64,000 nucleotides of DNA from Streptomyces lincolnensis. GTDB lineage: Bacteria > Actinomycetota > Actinomycetes > Streptomycetales > Streptomycetaceae. Positions 56,500 to 64,000 of the stretch are shown here, piece by piece (positions within the stretch are counted from its first letter, which is position 1; each line of letters starts with the position of its first letter). The stretch covers positions 8,184,001 to 8,248,000 of the forward strand of contig NZ_CP016438.1 of NCBI RefSeq assembly GCF_001685355.1, written 5' to 3'. The notes beneath the pieces are model-generated. The model had not been told where the DNA came from. It saw nothing but the letters and a program-made list of their open reading frames with translations, and did no database searches. The position numbers were made by a program, and so were the translations under genes.

Positions 56500-57354
56500 C
56501 TACGGCAGCTGGGCCGCCCGTGCCTCACGCCGGTTGTCACGGAAGTTGTGCACCCGGCGGGCCGTGGCGAACAGCGGGATCACCGCGCCCATGACCAGCT
56601 GGAGGGCACAGCCCGTCTGAAGAAGCAACTGTCCGCCCGGTGCGTCGAACGCCCAGGCCGCCAGCAGGCCCATGGCCGACACGATCCAGCCGAGCATCGC
56701 CACCGCGAGAATGCCGCGCGGCTTCGGGTACTCCACCCGGCTCACCATCAGCCACGCCGTCCCCAGGATGGCCATCAGCGTCGCCTCGAAGGGCAGCTCA
56801 AGGAGCACGATCGAGACCACGGTCAGTGCCCCGAACGGTGACGGCATGCCCTGGAAGGTGCCGTCCTTCACCGTCACACAGGAGAACCGCGCGAGTCTGA
56901 GTACCACCGCCAGGAGCACCACGATCGCCCCCACCGCCGCCACCCGCTGGGAGGCGTCGGCGGCGACCATGCCGTAGACGAGGACGAAGTACGCCGGTGC
57001 CAGGCCGAAGCTGACCAGGTCGGAGAGGTTGTCCAGCTCCGCGCCCATCGGCGAGGAGCGCAGCTTGCGCGCCACCAGGCCGTCGAACAGGTCGAAGACC
57101 GCCGCACAGAGCATCAGGATGACGGCGGTGGCCGCGCTGTTGCGGGCCATGCCGGACTCCTGGCTGTCCGTGAGGTGCGGGATCAGGATGCCGGTGGTGG
57201 TGAAGTACACCGCCATGAAGCCGCACGTGGCGTTGCCGAGGGTGAGGGTGTCCGCTATTGAGAGGCGGAGAGAAAGGGGCATCTCCTCCTCGTCGTCGGC
57301 CTCCTCGGCCTCGGGCACCCAGCCCGCTTGGGTCTCAGGATCAATCACGGTCAA
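56500..57354 (-). CDS. pssA: CDP-diacylglycerol-serine O-phosphatidyltransferase
   Basis: A ~284-aa CDP-alcohol phosphatidyltransferase that makes phosphatidylserine in the membrane. The family motif is complete: D88, D91-G92, A95-R96, G104, D108, D112 (DLFDGLVARKLRSSPMGAEL...D). About eight hydrophobic segments follow an acidic N-terminus (EAEEADDEEE). No ATG is available; the TTG at 57354 (GGGG 9 nt upstream) or GTG at 57348 starts the gene, overlapping the psd stop. With psd it makes phosphatidylethanolamine. Confidence 0.93.
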   Translation of the reverse strand: MTVIDPETQAGWVPEAEEADDEEEMPLSLRLSIADTLTLGNATCGFMAVYFTTTGILIPHLTDSQESGMARNSAATAVILMLCAAVFDLFDGLVARKLRSSPMGAELDNLSDLVSFGLAPAYFVLVYGMVAADASQRVAAVGAIVVLLAVVLRLARFSCVTVKDGTFQGMPSPFGALTVVSIVLLELPFEATLMAILGTAWLMVSRVEYPKPRGILAVAMLGWIVSAMGLLAAWAFDAPGGQLLLQTGCALQLVMGAVIPLFATARRVHNFRDNRREARAAQLP

Positions 57355-57997
57355 TGCGAGTCACCCCAGCCACGGTCTTCTGGCCGACCTCGACCGCGAC
57401 CTCCACGCCCTCGGGCAGGTAGATGTCGACGCGCGAGCCGAAACGGATCAGCCCGATGCGGTCGCCCTGCTCCACCTTCGTGCCCTGCGGGATGTAGGGC
57501 ACGATGCGGCGGGCCACTGCACCGGCGATCTGGATCATCTCGATGTCGCCGAGTTCGGTGTCGAAGTGCCAGACTACGCGCTCGTTGTTCTCGCTCTCCT
57601 TGTTGAACGCCGGAACGAACCCGCCGGGGATGTGCTCGACGGACGTGACCGTGCCGGAGAGAGGCGCGCGGTTGACGTGGACATTGAGCGGGCTCATGAA
57701 GATCGCGACGCGGGTGCGGCCGTCCTTCCACGGCATGATGCTCTGCACCACTCCGTCGGCGGGCGAGATGACCCGGCCCGGGGCGATCTCGCGCTCGGGG
57801 TCGCGGAAGAACCACAGCATGCCCGCCGCGAGCGCGGTGGCGGGCACGGCGACGGCCTTGGCGGCGCCGGACTTGCGCGCGCGTACCAGGCTGAGGGCTG
57901 CGGTGGCGACCGTCGGGAGGAGCCACGGCGATGCTCCGCGCGCGAGGCGTACGCCTGCCAGGCTGTCGCGAGGTGCAGAGGTTTGGCTGTGGGGCAT
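57341..57997 (-). CDS. psd: Phosphatidylserine decarboxylase proenzyme
   Basis: A 218-aa short-type decarboxylase that self-cleaves at G187-S188 (IRFGSRVDIYLP) to form a pyruvoyl group. FFRDPERE, ISPADGVVQ and IFMSPLNVHVNRAPLSGTV are typical. One or two membrane-associated segments lie near the N-terminus (~25-65). ATG at 57997 with AAGG upstream. It overlaps pssA by 14 bp, so phosphatidylserine synthesis and decarboxylation are coupled. It lies 170 bp behind the acyl-CoA dehydrogenase gene and may have its own promoter there. Confidence 0.94.
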   Translation of the reverse strand: MPHSQTSAPRDSLAGVRLARGASPWLLPTVATAALSLVRARKSGAAKAVAVPATALAAGMLWFFRDPEREIAPGRVISPADGVVQSIMPWKDGRTRVAIFMSPLNVHVNRAPLSGTVTSVEHIPGGFVPAFNKESENNERVVWHFDTELGDIEMIQIAGAVARRIVPYIPQGTKVEQGDRIGLIRFGSRVDIYLPEGVEVAVEVGQKTVAGVTRIDRD

Positions 57998-58167
57998 GGA
58001 TGACCTTCGTAGCGGATGATGCCGCGCTGCGTGAGGGGGACGGCGGCTTTCCCGGGATGGTACCGGTCGCGGGCCACAACTGGGCAAGCCAGGAAGCCGA
58101 GTCGGCGGCTGAAGAGCGTTGACGGGGTGTGATCTTCTTCTCGAGGAAAACACCCCATTCCAGACAT

Positions 58168-59382
58168 CTAGCCCTGGAGTCGATACTCTTCGAGCAGCCT
58201 GCGACCGATGATCATTTTCTGGATCTCGGCGGTACCTTCACCGATCAGCAGCATCGGTGCCTCCCGGTAGAGGCGCTCGATCTCGTACTCCTTGGAGAAG
58301 CCGTAGCCGCCGTGGATCCGGAAAGCGTCCTCCACGACCTCCTTGCAGTATTCGGAGGCGAGGTACTTCGCCATCCCTGCTTCAAGGTCGTTTCGTTCCC
58401 CGGAGTCCTTTTTGCGAGCCGCGTTCACCATCATCGCATGGGCGGCCTCGACCTTGGTAGCCATCTCGGCCAGCTTGAACTGGATGGCCTGGTGCTGGGC
58501 GATCGGCTTGCCGAAGGTGTGCCGCTGCTGGGCGTACTGGACGCCGAGTTCGAAGGCGCGCTGAGCGACGCCACAGCCACGCGCAGCCACGTTGACGCGG
58601 CCGACCTCCACGCCGTCCATCATCTGGTAGAACCCCCGGCCCGTGGTGCCGCCCAGCACACGGTTGGCCGGAATCCGCAGGTCATCCATGATCAGCTCAG
58701 TGGTGTCGACACCCTTGTAGCCCATCTTGTCGATCTTCCCGGGGATGGTGAGGCCGGGGCGGACCTCCCCGAAGCCGGGCTCCTTCTCGATCAGGAAGGT
58801 CGTCATCGACTTGTGAGGCTTGGCCGCCGCCTCTTCGGGGGAGTGTCCTTCGTCACTTCGGACGAGTACGGCGACCAGAGTTGACGTTCCGCCGTTCGTC
58901 AGCCACATCTTCTGGCCGTTGAGGACGTACTCGTCGCCGTCCCTGACCGCCTTGGAACTGATGGCAGACACGTCCGAACCGAGGCCCGGCTCCGACATCG
59001 AGAACGCGCCGCGCACCTCGCCGGCCGCCATCCTCGGCAGGAAGTGGTCCTTCTGCTCCTGCGTGCCGTGCTGCTTGAGCATGTACGCCACGATGAAGTG
59101 GGTGTTGATGATGCCGGACACCGACATCCAGCCGCGGGCGATCTCCTCCACGCACAGCGCGTACGTCAGGAGCGACTCGCCCAGACCGCCGTACTCCTCG
59201 GGGATCATCAGGCCGAACAGGCCCAACTCCTTGAGCCCGTCCACGATCTGCTGCGGGTACTCGTCGCGGTGCTCCAGGCCGGTCGCGACCGGGATGATCT
59301 CCTTGTCCACGAAGTCCCGGACGGTGGAGAGGATCTCCTGCTGGATGTCGGTCAGACCGGCGGTCTGGGCGAGTCGCGCCAT
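58168..59382 (-). CDS. Acyl-CoA dehydrogenase, probable (2S)-methylsuccinyl-CoA dehydrogenase
   Basis: A 404-aa FAD enzyme. FSMSEPGLGSDVSAI, WLTNGGTSTLVAVLV, the Arg-containing QRHTFGKPIAQHQAIQFKLAEM and FRIHGGYGFSKEYEIERLYREA are classic acyl-CoA dehydrogenase features; IGEGTAEIQ is near the end. Position behind the mutase, lyase and hydratase genes makes it the step from methylsuccinyl-CoA to mesaconyl-CoA. The ATG at 59382 is 2 bp after the hydratase stop; an upstream ATG would lie inside that gene. Mcd enzymes of proteobacteria are longer (~550 aa), so the specificity is inferred from context. Confidence 0.88.
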   Translation of the reverse strand: MARLAQTAGLTDIQQEILSTVRDFVDKEIIPVATGLEHRDEYPQQIVDGLKELGLFGLMIPEEYGGLGESLLTYALCVEEIARGWMSVSGIINTHFIVAYMLKQHGTQEQKDHFLPRMAAGEVRGAFSMSEPGLGSDVSAISSKAVRDGDEYVLNGQKMWLTNGGTSTLVAVLVRSDEGHSPEEAAAKPHKSMTTFLIEKEPGFGEVRPGLTIPGKIDKMGYKGVDTTELIMDDLRIPANRVLGGTTGRGFYQMMDGVEVGRVNVAARGCGVAQRAFELGVQYAQQRHTFGKPIAQHQAIQFKLAEMATKVEAAHAMMVNAARKKDSGERNDLEAGMAKYLASEYCKEVVEDAFRIHGGYGFSKEYEIERLYREAPMLLIGEGTAEIQKMIIGRRLLEEYRLQG

Positions 59383-59384
59383 GG

Positions 59385-59897
59385 CTACTTCTCCTGCTCC
59401 CTCAGCTGGGGCCGGCCGGGCTGCTCGCCGCCGCGCTCCTTGATGTACGTCTCGGTCGGCACCATCACCTTGCGGCGGAACACGCAGACCAGCGTGCCGT
59501 CCTGCTTGTAGCCCTTGGTCTCGACGTGGACGATCCCGCGGTCGTTCTTCGACTTCGAGGGCCACTTGTCGAGCACGGTCGTCTCGCCGTAGATCGTGTC
59601 GCCGTGGAAGGTCGGCGCCACGTGCTTGAGCGACTCGATCTCCAGGTTGGCGATCGCCTTGCCGGAGACGTCCGGCACGCTCATGCCCAGCAGGAGCGAG
59701 TAGATGTAGTTCCCGACGACGACGTTCTTGCCGAAGTCCGTCGTCTTCTCCGCGTAGTTGCTGTCCATGTGGAGCGGGTGGTGGTTCATGGTAAGGAGGC
59801 AGAAGAGGTGGTCGTCGTACTCCGTGACCGTCTTGCCGGGCCAGTGCTTGTAGACGGCCCCGACCTCGAACTCCTCGTAGGTGCGTCCGAACTGCAT
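59385..59897 (-). CDS. MaoC-family hydratase, probable mesaconyl-CoA hydratase
   Basis: A 170-aa single hot-dog domain. The hydratase region is FCLLTMNHHPLHMDSNYAEK, then GKNVVVGNYIYSLLLGM, with Asp/His candidates for the catalytic dyad. TFHGDTIYGETTVLDK follows. By operon position it hydrates mesaconyl-CoA to beta-methylmalyl-CoA. Proteobacterial Mch is about twice as long with two hot-dog units, so this would be a compact version. It starts 5 bp after the lyase stop. Confidence 0.86.
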   Translation of the reverse strand: MQFGRTYEEFEVGAVYKHWPGKTVTEYDDHLFCLLTMNHHPLHMDSNYAEKTTDFGKNVVVGNYIYSLLLGMSVPDVSGKAIANLEIESLKHVAPTFHGDTIYGETTVLDKWPSKSKNDRGIVHVETKGYKQDGTLVCVFRRKVMVPTETYIKERGGEQPGRPQLREQEK

Positions 59898-59902
59898 GGC
59901 CG

Positions 59903-60862
59903 TCACGCCTCCGGGATCTCGAACTTGGTGGTGCGCCGCATGCCGGCCGCGCGTCCCTTGCCGGAGATGACGAGCGCCATCTTGCGGCTGGCCTCGTCGA
60001 TCATCTCGTCGCCGAGCATCGCCGAGCCCTTTTTGCCGCCCGCCTCGGACGTGTAGTAGTCGTACGCGTCCAGGATCAGCTCGGCGTGGTCGTAGTCCTC
60101 CTGGGACGGCGAGAAGATCTCGTTGGACGCCTCTACCTGGCCCGGGTGCAGCACCCACTTGCCGTCGAAGCCGAGCGCGGCGGCGCGCTGAGCGACCTCG
60201 CGGTAGCCGTCGAGGTTGCGGATCTGGAGGTAGGGGCCGTCGATCGCCTGGAGGTCGTTGGCGCGGGCGGCCATCAGGATCTTCATCAGGATGTAGTGGT
60301 AGGCGTCCGCCGGGTAGCCGGGCGGCTGCTCGCCCACGACCAGCGACTTCATGTTGATCGACGCCATGAAGTCGGCGGGGCCGAAGATGATCGTCTCCAC
60401 GCGCTGGGACGCCGTCGCGATCTCGTTGACGTTGTTCAGTCCCTGCGCGTTCTCGATCTGCGCCTCGATGCCGATCTTGCCGACCTCGAAGCCCATCGTC
60501 TTCTCGATCTGGGTCAGCAGGAGGTCGAGGGCGACGATCTGCTCGGCCGTCTGCACCTTCGGCAGCATGATGCAGTCGAGGTTCTGGCCGGCGCCCTCGA
60601 CGACCGTGACGACATCGCGGTACGTCCACTCGGTCGTCCAGTCGTTGACGCGTACGACCCTCGTCTTGCCCGTCCAGTCGCCCTCGTTGAGGAACTTGAC
60701 GATGGTGTGCCGCGCCTCGGGCTTGGCGAGCGGCGCACACGCGTCCTCCAGGTCGAGGAAGACCTGGTCCGCCGGGAGGCCCTGCGCCTTCTCCAGGAAG
60801 CGGGGGTTGCTTCCCGGGACCGCGAGACACGAGCGACGGGGACGCAGACGGTTGACGGTCAT
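59903..60862 (-). CDS. HpcH/HpaI-family CoA lyase, (3S)-malyl-CoA / beta-methylmalyl-CoA lyase type
   Basis: A 319-aa TIM-barrel lyase. SCLAVPGSNPRFLEKA (N-terminal Arg for CoA binding), VFLDLEDACAP (acidic metal ligand region), IMLPKVQTAEQI, IGIEAQIENAQGLNNV (second acidic ligand) and KWVLHPGQVEASNE are family motifs. It cleaves beta-methylmalyl-CoA to glyoxylate and propionyl-CoA. The start overlaps the mutase stop by 4 nt (ATGA). Confidence 0.9.
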   Translation of the reverse strand: MTVNRLRPRRSCLAVPGSNPRFLEKAQGLPADQVFLDLEDACAPLAKPEARHTIVKFLNEGDWTGKTRVVRVNDWTTEWTYRDVVTVVEGAGQNLDCIMLPKVQTAEQIVALDLLLTQIEKTMGFEVGKIGIEAQIENAQGLNNVNEIATASQRVETIIFGPADFMASINMKSLVVGEQPPGYPADAYHYILMKILMAARANDLQAIDGPYLQIRNLDGYREVAQRAAALGFDGKWVLHPGQVEASNEIFSPSQEDYDHAELILDAYDYYTSEAGGKKGSAMLGDEMIDEASRKMALVISGKGRAAGMRRTTKFEIPEA

Positions 60863-62886
60863 GCGGGGACCTCCAGGGGGTCGAGCTTGTTCGCTTTCCG
60901 GATCTCGTCGACGATGCGGCCGATGATCCCGGTGATGTCGAAGTCCTTCGGGGTGAACACCGCGGCCACTCCGGCGGCCCTGAGCTGCTCGGCATCTCCA
61001 TTCGGGATGATGCCACCGGCGATCACGGGTATATCTGTGGCACCGGCCACACGGAGCCGTTCCAGCACGTCCGGCACCAGCTGGGCGTGCGAACCGGACA
61101 GGATCGACAGGCCGACCGCATGCACGTCCTCGGCGAGGGCCGCGTCCACGATCTGCTCCGGGGTGAGCCGGATCCCCTGGTAGACCACCTCGAACCCGGC
61201 GTCACGCGCGCGTACGGCGATCTGCTCGGCGCCGTTGGAGTGCCCGTCCAGGCCCGGCTTGCCGACCAGGAAGCGCAGCTTGCCGACGCCCAGGTCCTTC
61301 GCCGTCAGGTCGACCCTGCGGCGGACGTCGGCCATGGCCGAGCCCTCCTCCGCCGGGACCGCGACCGGCGCCGACGACACACCGGTCGGCGCGCGGAACT
61401 CGCCGAACACCTCGCGCAGGGCGCCGGCCCACTCGCCGGTCGTCGCCCCGGCGCGGGCGCACTCCAGGGTGGCCTCCATGAGGTTGCCGGTGCCGCGGGC
61501 GGCCTCCTTCAGCTTCTCCAGCGCCTTGCACGGCCGCGGGTGGTTGAAGGGAGGCTGGTAGCGGCTGTCCCGCCACTGCTGGAGCGAGGCGATGACACGG
61601 GCCTCGACCGCCGGGTCCACCGTCTGGATCGCGGTGTCCAGGTCGGCGGTCAGCGGGTTCGGCTCGGTGCCCTCGAAGATGTTGACACCGACGATCTTCT
61701 CCTGGCCGGACTCGATCCGGCCCCGGCGCACGGCGTGCGAGGCGACCAGCTGCGACTTGAGGTAGCCGGACTCGACGGCCGCCATCGCGCCGCCCATCTC
61801 CTGGATGCGGTCGATCTCGGCGAGCGACTCCTCGACCAGGCCCGCCACCTTCGCCTCGATCACCTTCGAGCCCTCGAAGATGTCCTCGTACTCCAGCAGA
61901 TCACTCTCGTACGCCAGCACCTGCTGGATGCGCAGCGACCACTGCTGGTCCCAGGGGCGGGGCAGGCCCAGCGCCTCGTTCCAGGCGGGCAGCTGCACGG
62001 CACGCGCGCGTGCGTCCTTGGAGAGGGTCACGGCCAGCATCTCCAGCACGATCCGCTGGACGTTGTTCTCCGGCTGCGCCTCCGTCAGGCCCAGGGAGTT
62101 GACCTGGACGCCGTAGCGGAAGCGGCGCTGCTTGGGGTTCTCGATGCCGTACCGCTCACGCGTGATGCTGTCCCAGATGCGGCCGAACGCCCGCATCTTG
62201 CACATCTCCTCGACGAAGCGGACACCCGCGTTCACGAAGAACGACAGGCGCGCCACGACATCGCCCATGCGCTCCTGCGGCACCTGGCCGGAGTCGCGCA
62301 CGGCGTCGAGGACGGCGATCGCGGTGGACATCGCGTACGCGATCTCCTGGACCGGTGTGGCTCCCGCCTCCTGGAGGTGGTAGCTGCAGATGTTGATCGG
62401 GTTCCACTTCGGGAGGTGGGAGACCGTGTACGCGATCATGTCCGTCGTCAGCCGGAGCGAGGGCCCCGGCGGGAAGACGTGCGTCCCCCGGGACAGGTAC
62501 TCCTTGACGATGTCGTTCTGGGTCGTGCCCTGGAGCTGGGTGATGTCGGCGCCCTGCTCCTCGGCGACGACCTGGTAGAGCGCCAGCAGCCACATGGCGG
62601 TGGCGTTGATGGTCATCGAGGTGTTCATCTGCTCCAGGGGGATGTCCTGGAACAGCCGGCGCATGTCACCGAGGTGCGCGATCGGCACGCCGACCCGGCC
62701 GACCTCGCCGCGGGCGAGGACGTGGTCGGAGTCGTAGCCGGTCTGCGTCGGCAGGTCGAACGCCACCGACAGGCCGGTCTGGCCCTTGGCGAGGTTGCGC
62801 CGGTACAGCTCGTTGGACGCCTCGGCCGTGGAGTGACCGGCGTAGGTCCGCATGAGCCACGGCCGGTCCTTCTGACGCTCAGTCAT
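60859..62886 (-). CDS. meaA: Ethylmalonyl-CoA mutase (B12-dependent, MeaA)
   Basis: A 675-aa adenosylcobalamin mutase. The TIM barrel begins with RTYAGHSTAEASNELYRRN and contains LSVAFDLPTQTGYDSDH and NTSMTINATAMWLL, as in methylmalonyl-CoA mutase. The C-terminal B12 domain has the base-off motif GLDGHSNGAEQIA (His ligand) and IPVIAGGIIPNGD. It differs from McmA in length and in fusion of both domains into ~675 residues, the MeaA pattern. It rearranges ethylmalonyl-CoA to methylsuccinyl-CoA. It lies 9 bp behind ccr. Confidence 0.94.
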   Translation of the reverse strand: MTERQKDRPWLMRTYAGHSTAEASNELYRRNLAKGQTGLSVAFDLPTQTGYDSDHVLARGEVGRVGVPIAHLGDMRRLFQDIPLEQMNTSMTINATAMWLLALYQVVAEEQGADITQLQGTTQNDIVKEYLSRGTHVFPPGPSLRLTTDMIAYTVSHLPKWNPINICSYHLQEAGATPVQEIAYAMSTAIAVLDAVRDSGQVPQERMGDVVARLSFFVNAGVRFVEEMCKMRAFGRIWDSITRERYGIENPKQRRFRYGVQVNSLGLTEAQPENNVQRIVLEMLAVTLSKDARARAVQLPAWNEALGLPRPWDQQWSLRIQQVLAYESDLLEYEDIFEGSKVIEAKVAGLVEESLAEIDRIQEMGGAMAAVESGYLKSQLVASHAVRRGRIESGQEKIVGVNIFEGTEPNPLTADLDTAIQTVDPAVEARVIASLQQWRDSRYQPPFNHPRPCKALEKLKEAARGTGNLMEATLECARAGATTGEWAGALREVFGEFRAPTGVSSAPVAVPAEEGSAMADVRRRVDLTAKDLGVGKLRFLVGKPGLDGHSNGAEQIAVRARDAGFEVVYQGIRLTPEQIVDAALAEDVHAVGLSILSGSHAQLVPDVLERLRVAGATDIPVIAGGIIPNGDAEQLRAAGVAAVFTPKDFDITGIIGRIVDEIRKANKLDPLEVPA

Positions 62887-62895
62887 GGACGCCCC

Positions 62896-64000
62896 TCAGA
62901 TGTTGCGGAAGCGGTTGATGGCGTCGATGTGCTGGGCGCGCTTCTCCGCGTCGCGCACACCGAGGCCCTCCTCGGGTGCCAGGCACAGCACGCCGACCTT
63001 GCCCTGGTGGAGGTTGCGGTGCACGTCGTAGGCGGCCTGCCCGGTCTCCTCCATGGAGTACACCTTGGACAGCGTCGGGTGGATCTTGCCCTTCGCGATG
63101 AGCCGGTTGGCCTCCCAGGCCTCGCGGTAGTTGGCGAAGTGCGAGCCGATGATCCGCTTCAGGGACATCCACAGGTAGCGGTTGTCGTACTCGTGGTTGT
63201 AGCCCGAGGTCGAGGCGCAGGTGACGATGGTGCCGCCCTTGCGGGTGACATAGACCGAGGCGCCGAAGGTCTCGCGACCCGGGTGCTCGAAGACGATGTC
63301 GACGTCCTCGCCGCCGGTGAGTTCGCGGATGCGCTTGCCGAAGCGCTTCCACTCGCGCGGGTCCTGGTGGTGTTCGTCCTTCCAGAACTTGTAGTCCTCG
63401 GCGGTGCGGTCGATGATCGCCTCGGCGCCCATCGCCCGGCAGATCTCCGCCTTCTGGGGACTGCTGACGACACAGATCGGGTTGGCGCCACCGGCCAGCG
63501 CGAACTGCGTGGCGTACGACCCGAGTCCGCCGCTCGCGCCCCAGATCAGGACGTTGTCGCCCTGCTTCATGCCGGCGCCGTTGCGGGAGACCAGCTGCCG
63601 GTAGGCGGTGGAGTTGACCAGCCCGGGCGCGGCCGCCTCCTCCCACGAGAGGTGATCGGGCTTCGGCATCAGCTGGTTGGACTTGACGAGCGCGATCTCG
63701 GCGAGCCCGCCGAAGTTGGTCTCGAAGCCCCAGATGCGCTGCTCGGGGTCGAGCATCGTGTCGTTGTGGCCGTCCGAGGACTCCAGCTCCACGGACAGGC
63801 AGTGCGCGACGACCTCGTCACCGGGCTGCCAGGCGTTGACGCCGGGACCGGTGCGCAGGACGACACCCGCGAGGTCGGAGCCGATGATGTGGTACGGCAG
63901 GTCGTGGCGCTTGGCCAGGTCGTTGGTGCGGCCGTAGCGCTCCAGGAACCCGAAGGTCGACAGCGGCTCGAAGATCGAGGTCCACACCGAGTTGTAGTTG
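62896..64000 (-). CDS. ccrA: Crotonyl-CoA carboxylase/reductase, 5' end outside window
   Basis: The C-terminal ~367 residues of an NADPH-dependent MDR-type reductase; the frame runs off the window end. HIIGSDLAGVVLRTGPGVN, the zinc-free core, NADP motif LIWGASGGLGSYATQFAL and CASTSGYNHEYDNRYLWM are characteristic of Ccr rather than of quinone reductases; the last supports crotonyl-CoA binding. It reductively carboxylates crotonyl-CoA to (2S)-ethylmalonyl-CoA, the entry step of the pathway and a polyketide extender source. First visible gene of the five-gene operon. Confidence 0.93.
   Translation of the reverse strand, partial: NYNSVWTSIFEPLSTFGFLERYGRTNDLAKRHDLPYHIIGSDLAGVVLRTGPGVNAWQPGDEVVAHCLSVELESSDGHNDTMLDPEQRIWGFETNFGGLAEIALVKSNQLMPKPDHLSWEEAAAPGLVNSTAYRQLVSRNGAGMKQGDNVLIWGASGGLGSYATQFALAGGANPICVVSSPQKAEICRAMGAEAIIDRTAEDYKFWKDEHHQDPREWKRFGKRIRELTGGEDVDIVFEHPGRETFGASVYVTRKGGTIVTCASTSGYNHEYDNRYLWMSLKRIIGSHFANYREAWEANRLIAKGKIHPTLSKVYSMEETGQAAYDVHRNLHQGKVGVLCLAPEEGLGVRDAEKRAQHIDAINRFRNI

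Overview
The window is a stretch of a high-GC actinobacterial chromosome, almost certainly Streptomyces. The signs are extreme third-position GC, GTG/TTG starts, 4-nt ATGA operon overlaps, Tat and lipobox signals, and a crotonyl-CoA reductase/ethylmalonyl-CoA operon. From memory and unchecked, the order of the outer genes (hydantoinase cluster at the left; beta-galactosidase, Ada/Ogt/Sir2 and pssA/psd/ccr at the right) resembles the S. coelicolor region around SCO6412-SCO6473. The middle of the window would then be a strain-variable accessory segment. No phage, transposon, CRISPR array, rRNA or tRNA was recognised.

Layout. 0-6.2 kb: pyrimidine/hydantoin catabolism (PucR regulator, beta-ureidopropionase, dihydropyrimidinase, LLM oxidoreductase, NCS1 permease). 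6.2-13.8 kb: secreted DUF3558-like protein, AhpD-like protein, two-component system, methyltransferase, gamma-glutamyltransferase-like protein, inositol-monophosphatase-like protein. 13.9-15.8 kb: FAD oxidoreductase coupled to a macrodomain. 15.8-26.2 kb: a nine-gene minus-strand operon with a divergent GlxA-type regulator. It encodes an MFS pump, a complete PAPS-forming set (CysC, CysD, CysN), a HAD phosphatase, a transaldolase, a Rossmann dehydrogenase, an HK97-fold encapsulin-like shell protein and a sulfotransferase. This is the most unusual locus: it looks like a compartmentalised pathway to a sulfated small molecule.

26.3-32.4 kb: a frameshifted FAD monooxygenase, a degenerate response regulator, twin operator-like palindromes and a large secreted GH2 beta-galactosidase with a LamG insertion. 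32.5-39 kb: a peptide-type ABC importer behind an IdeR/DmdR1-type iron box, and a divergent MATE pump. 39.4-43 kb: MFS exporter, ArsR repressor and P1B-4 metal ATPase. 43-48.8 kb: DNA alkylation repair (Ada-AlkA fusion, Ogt), sirtuin, Nudix, ADP-ribosylglycohydrolase and glycerate kinase. 48.9-49.5 kb: a non-coding minisatellite of about 117-bp units. 49.6-55.8 kb: PucR/CdaR regulator divergent from a branched-chain-amino-acid-type ABC operon. 55.8-58 kb: methyltransferase remnant, pssA and psd. 58.2-64 kb: the ethylmalonyl-CoA operon (ccr, cut by the window end, then meaA, mcl, maoC-type hydratase and acyl-CoA dehydrogenase).

How the genes work together. The hydantoinase cluster should take in a pyrimidine or hydantoin and degrade it to an amino acid. 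In the sulfur operon, CysDN and CysC would make PAPS for the sulfotransferase, transaldolase plus phosphatase plus dehydrogenase would build a sugar-derived acceptor, the shell would enclose one or more steps, and the MFS pump would export the product. The ethylmalonyl-CoA operon converts acetyl-CoA-derived crotonyl-CoA to glyoxylate and propionyl-CoA, and also supplies ethylmalonyl-CoA for polyketides. All functional statements are inferred from sequence; no database search was run.
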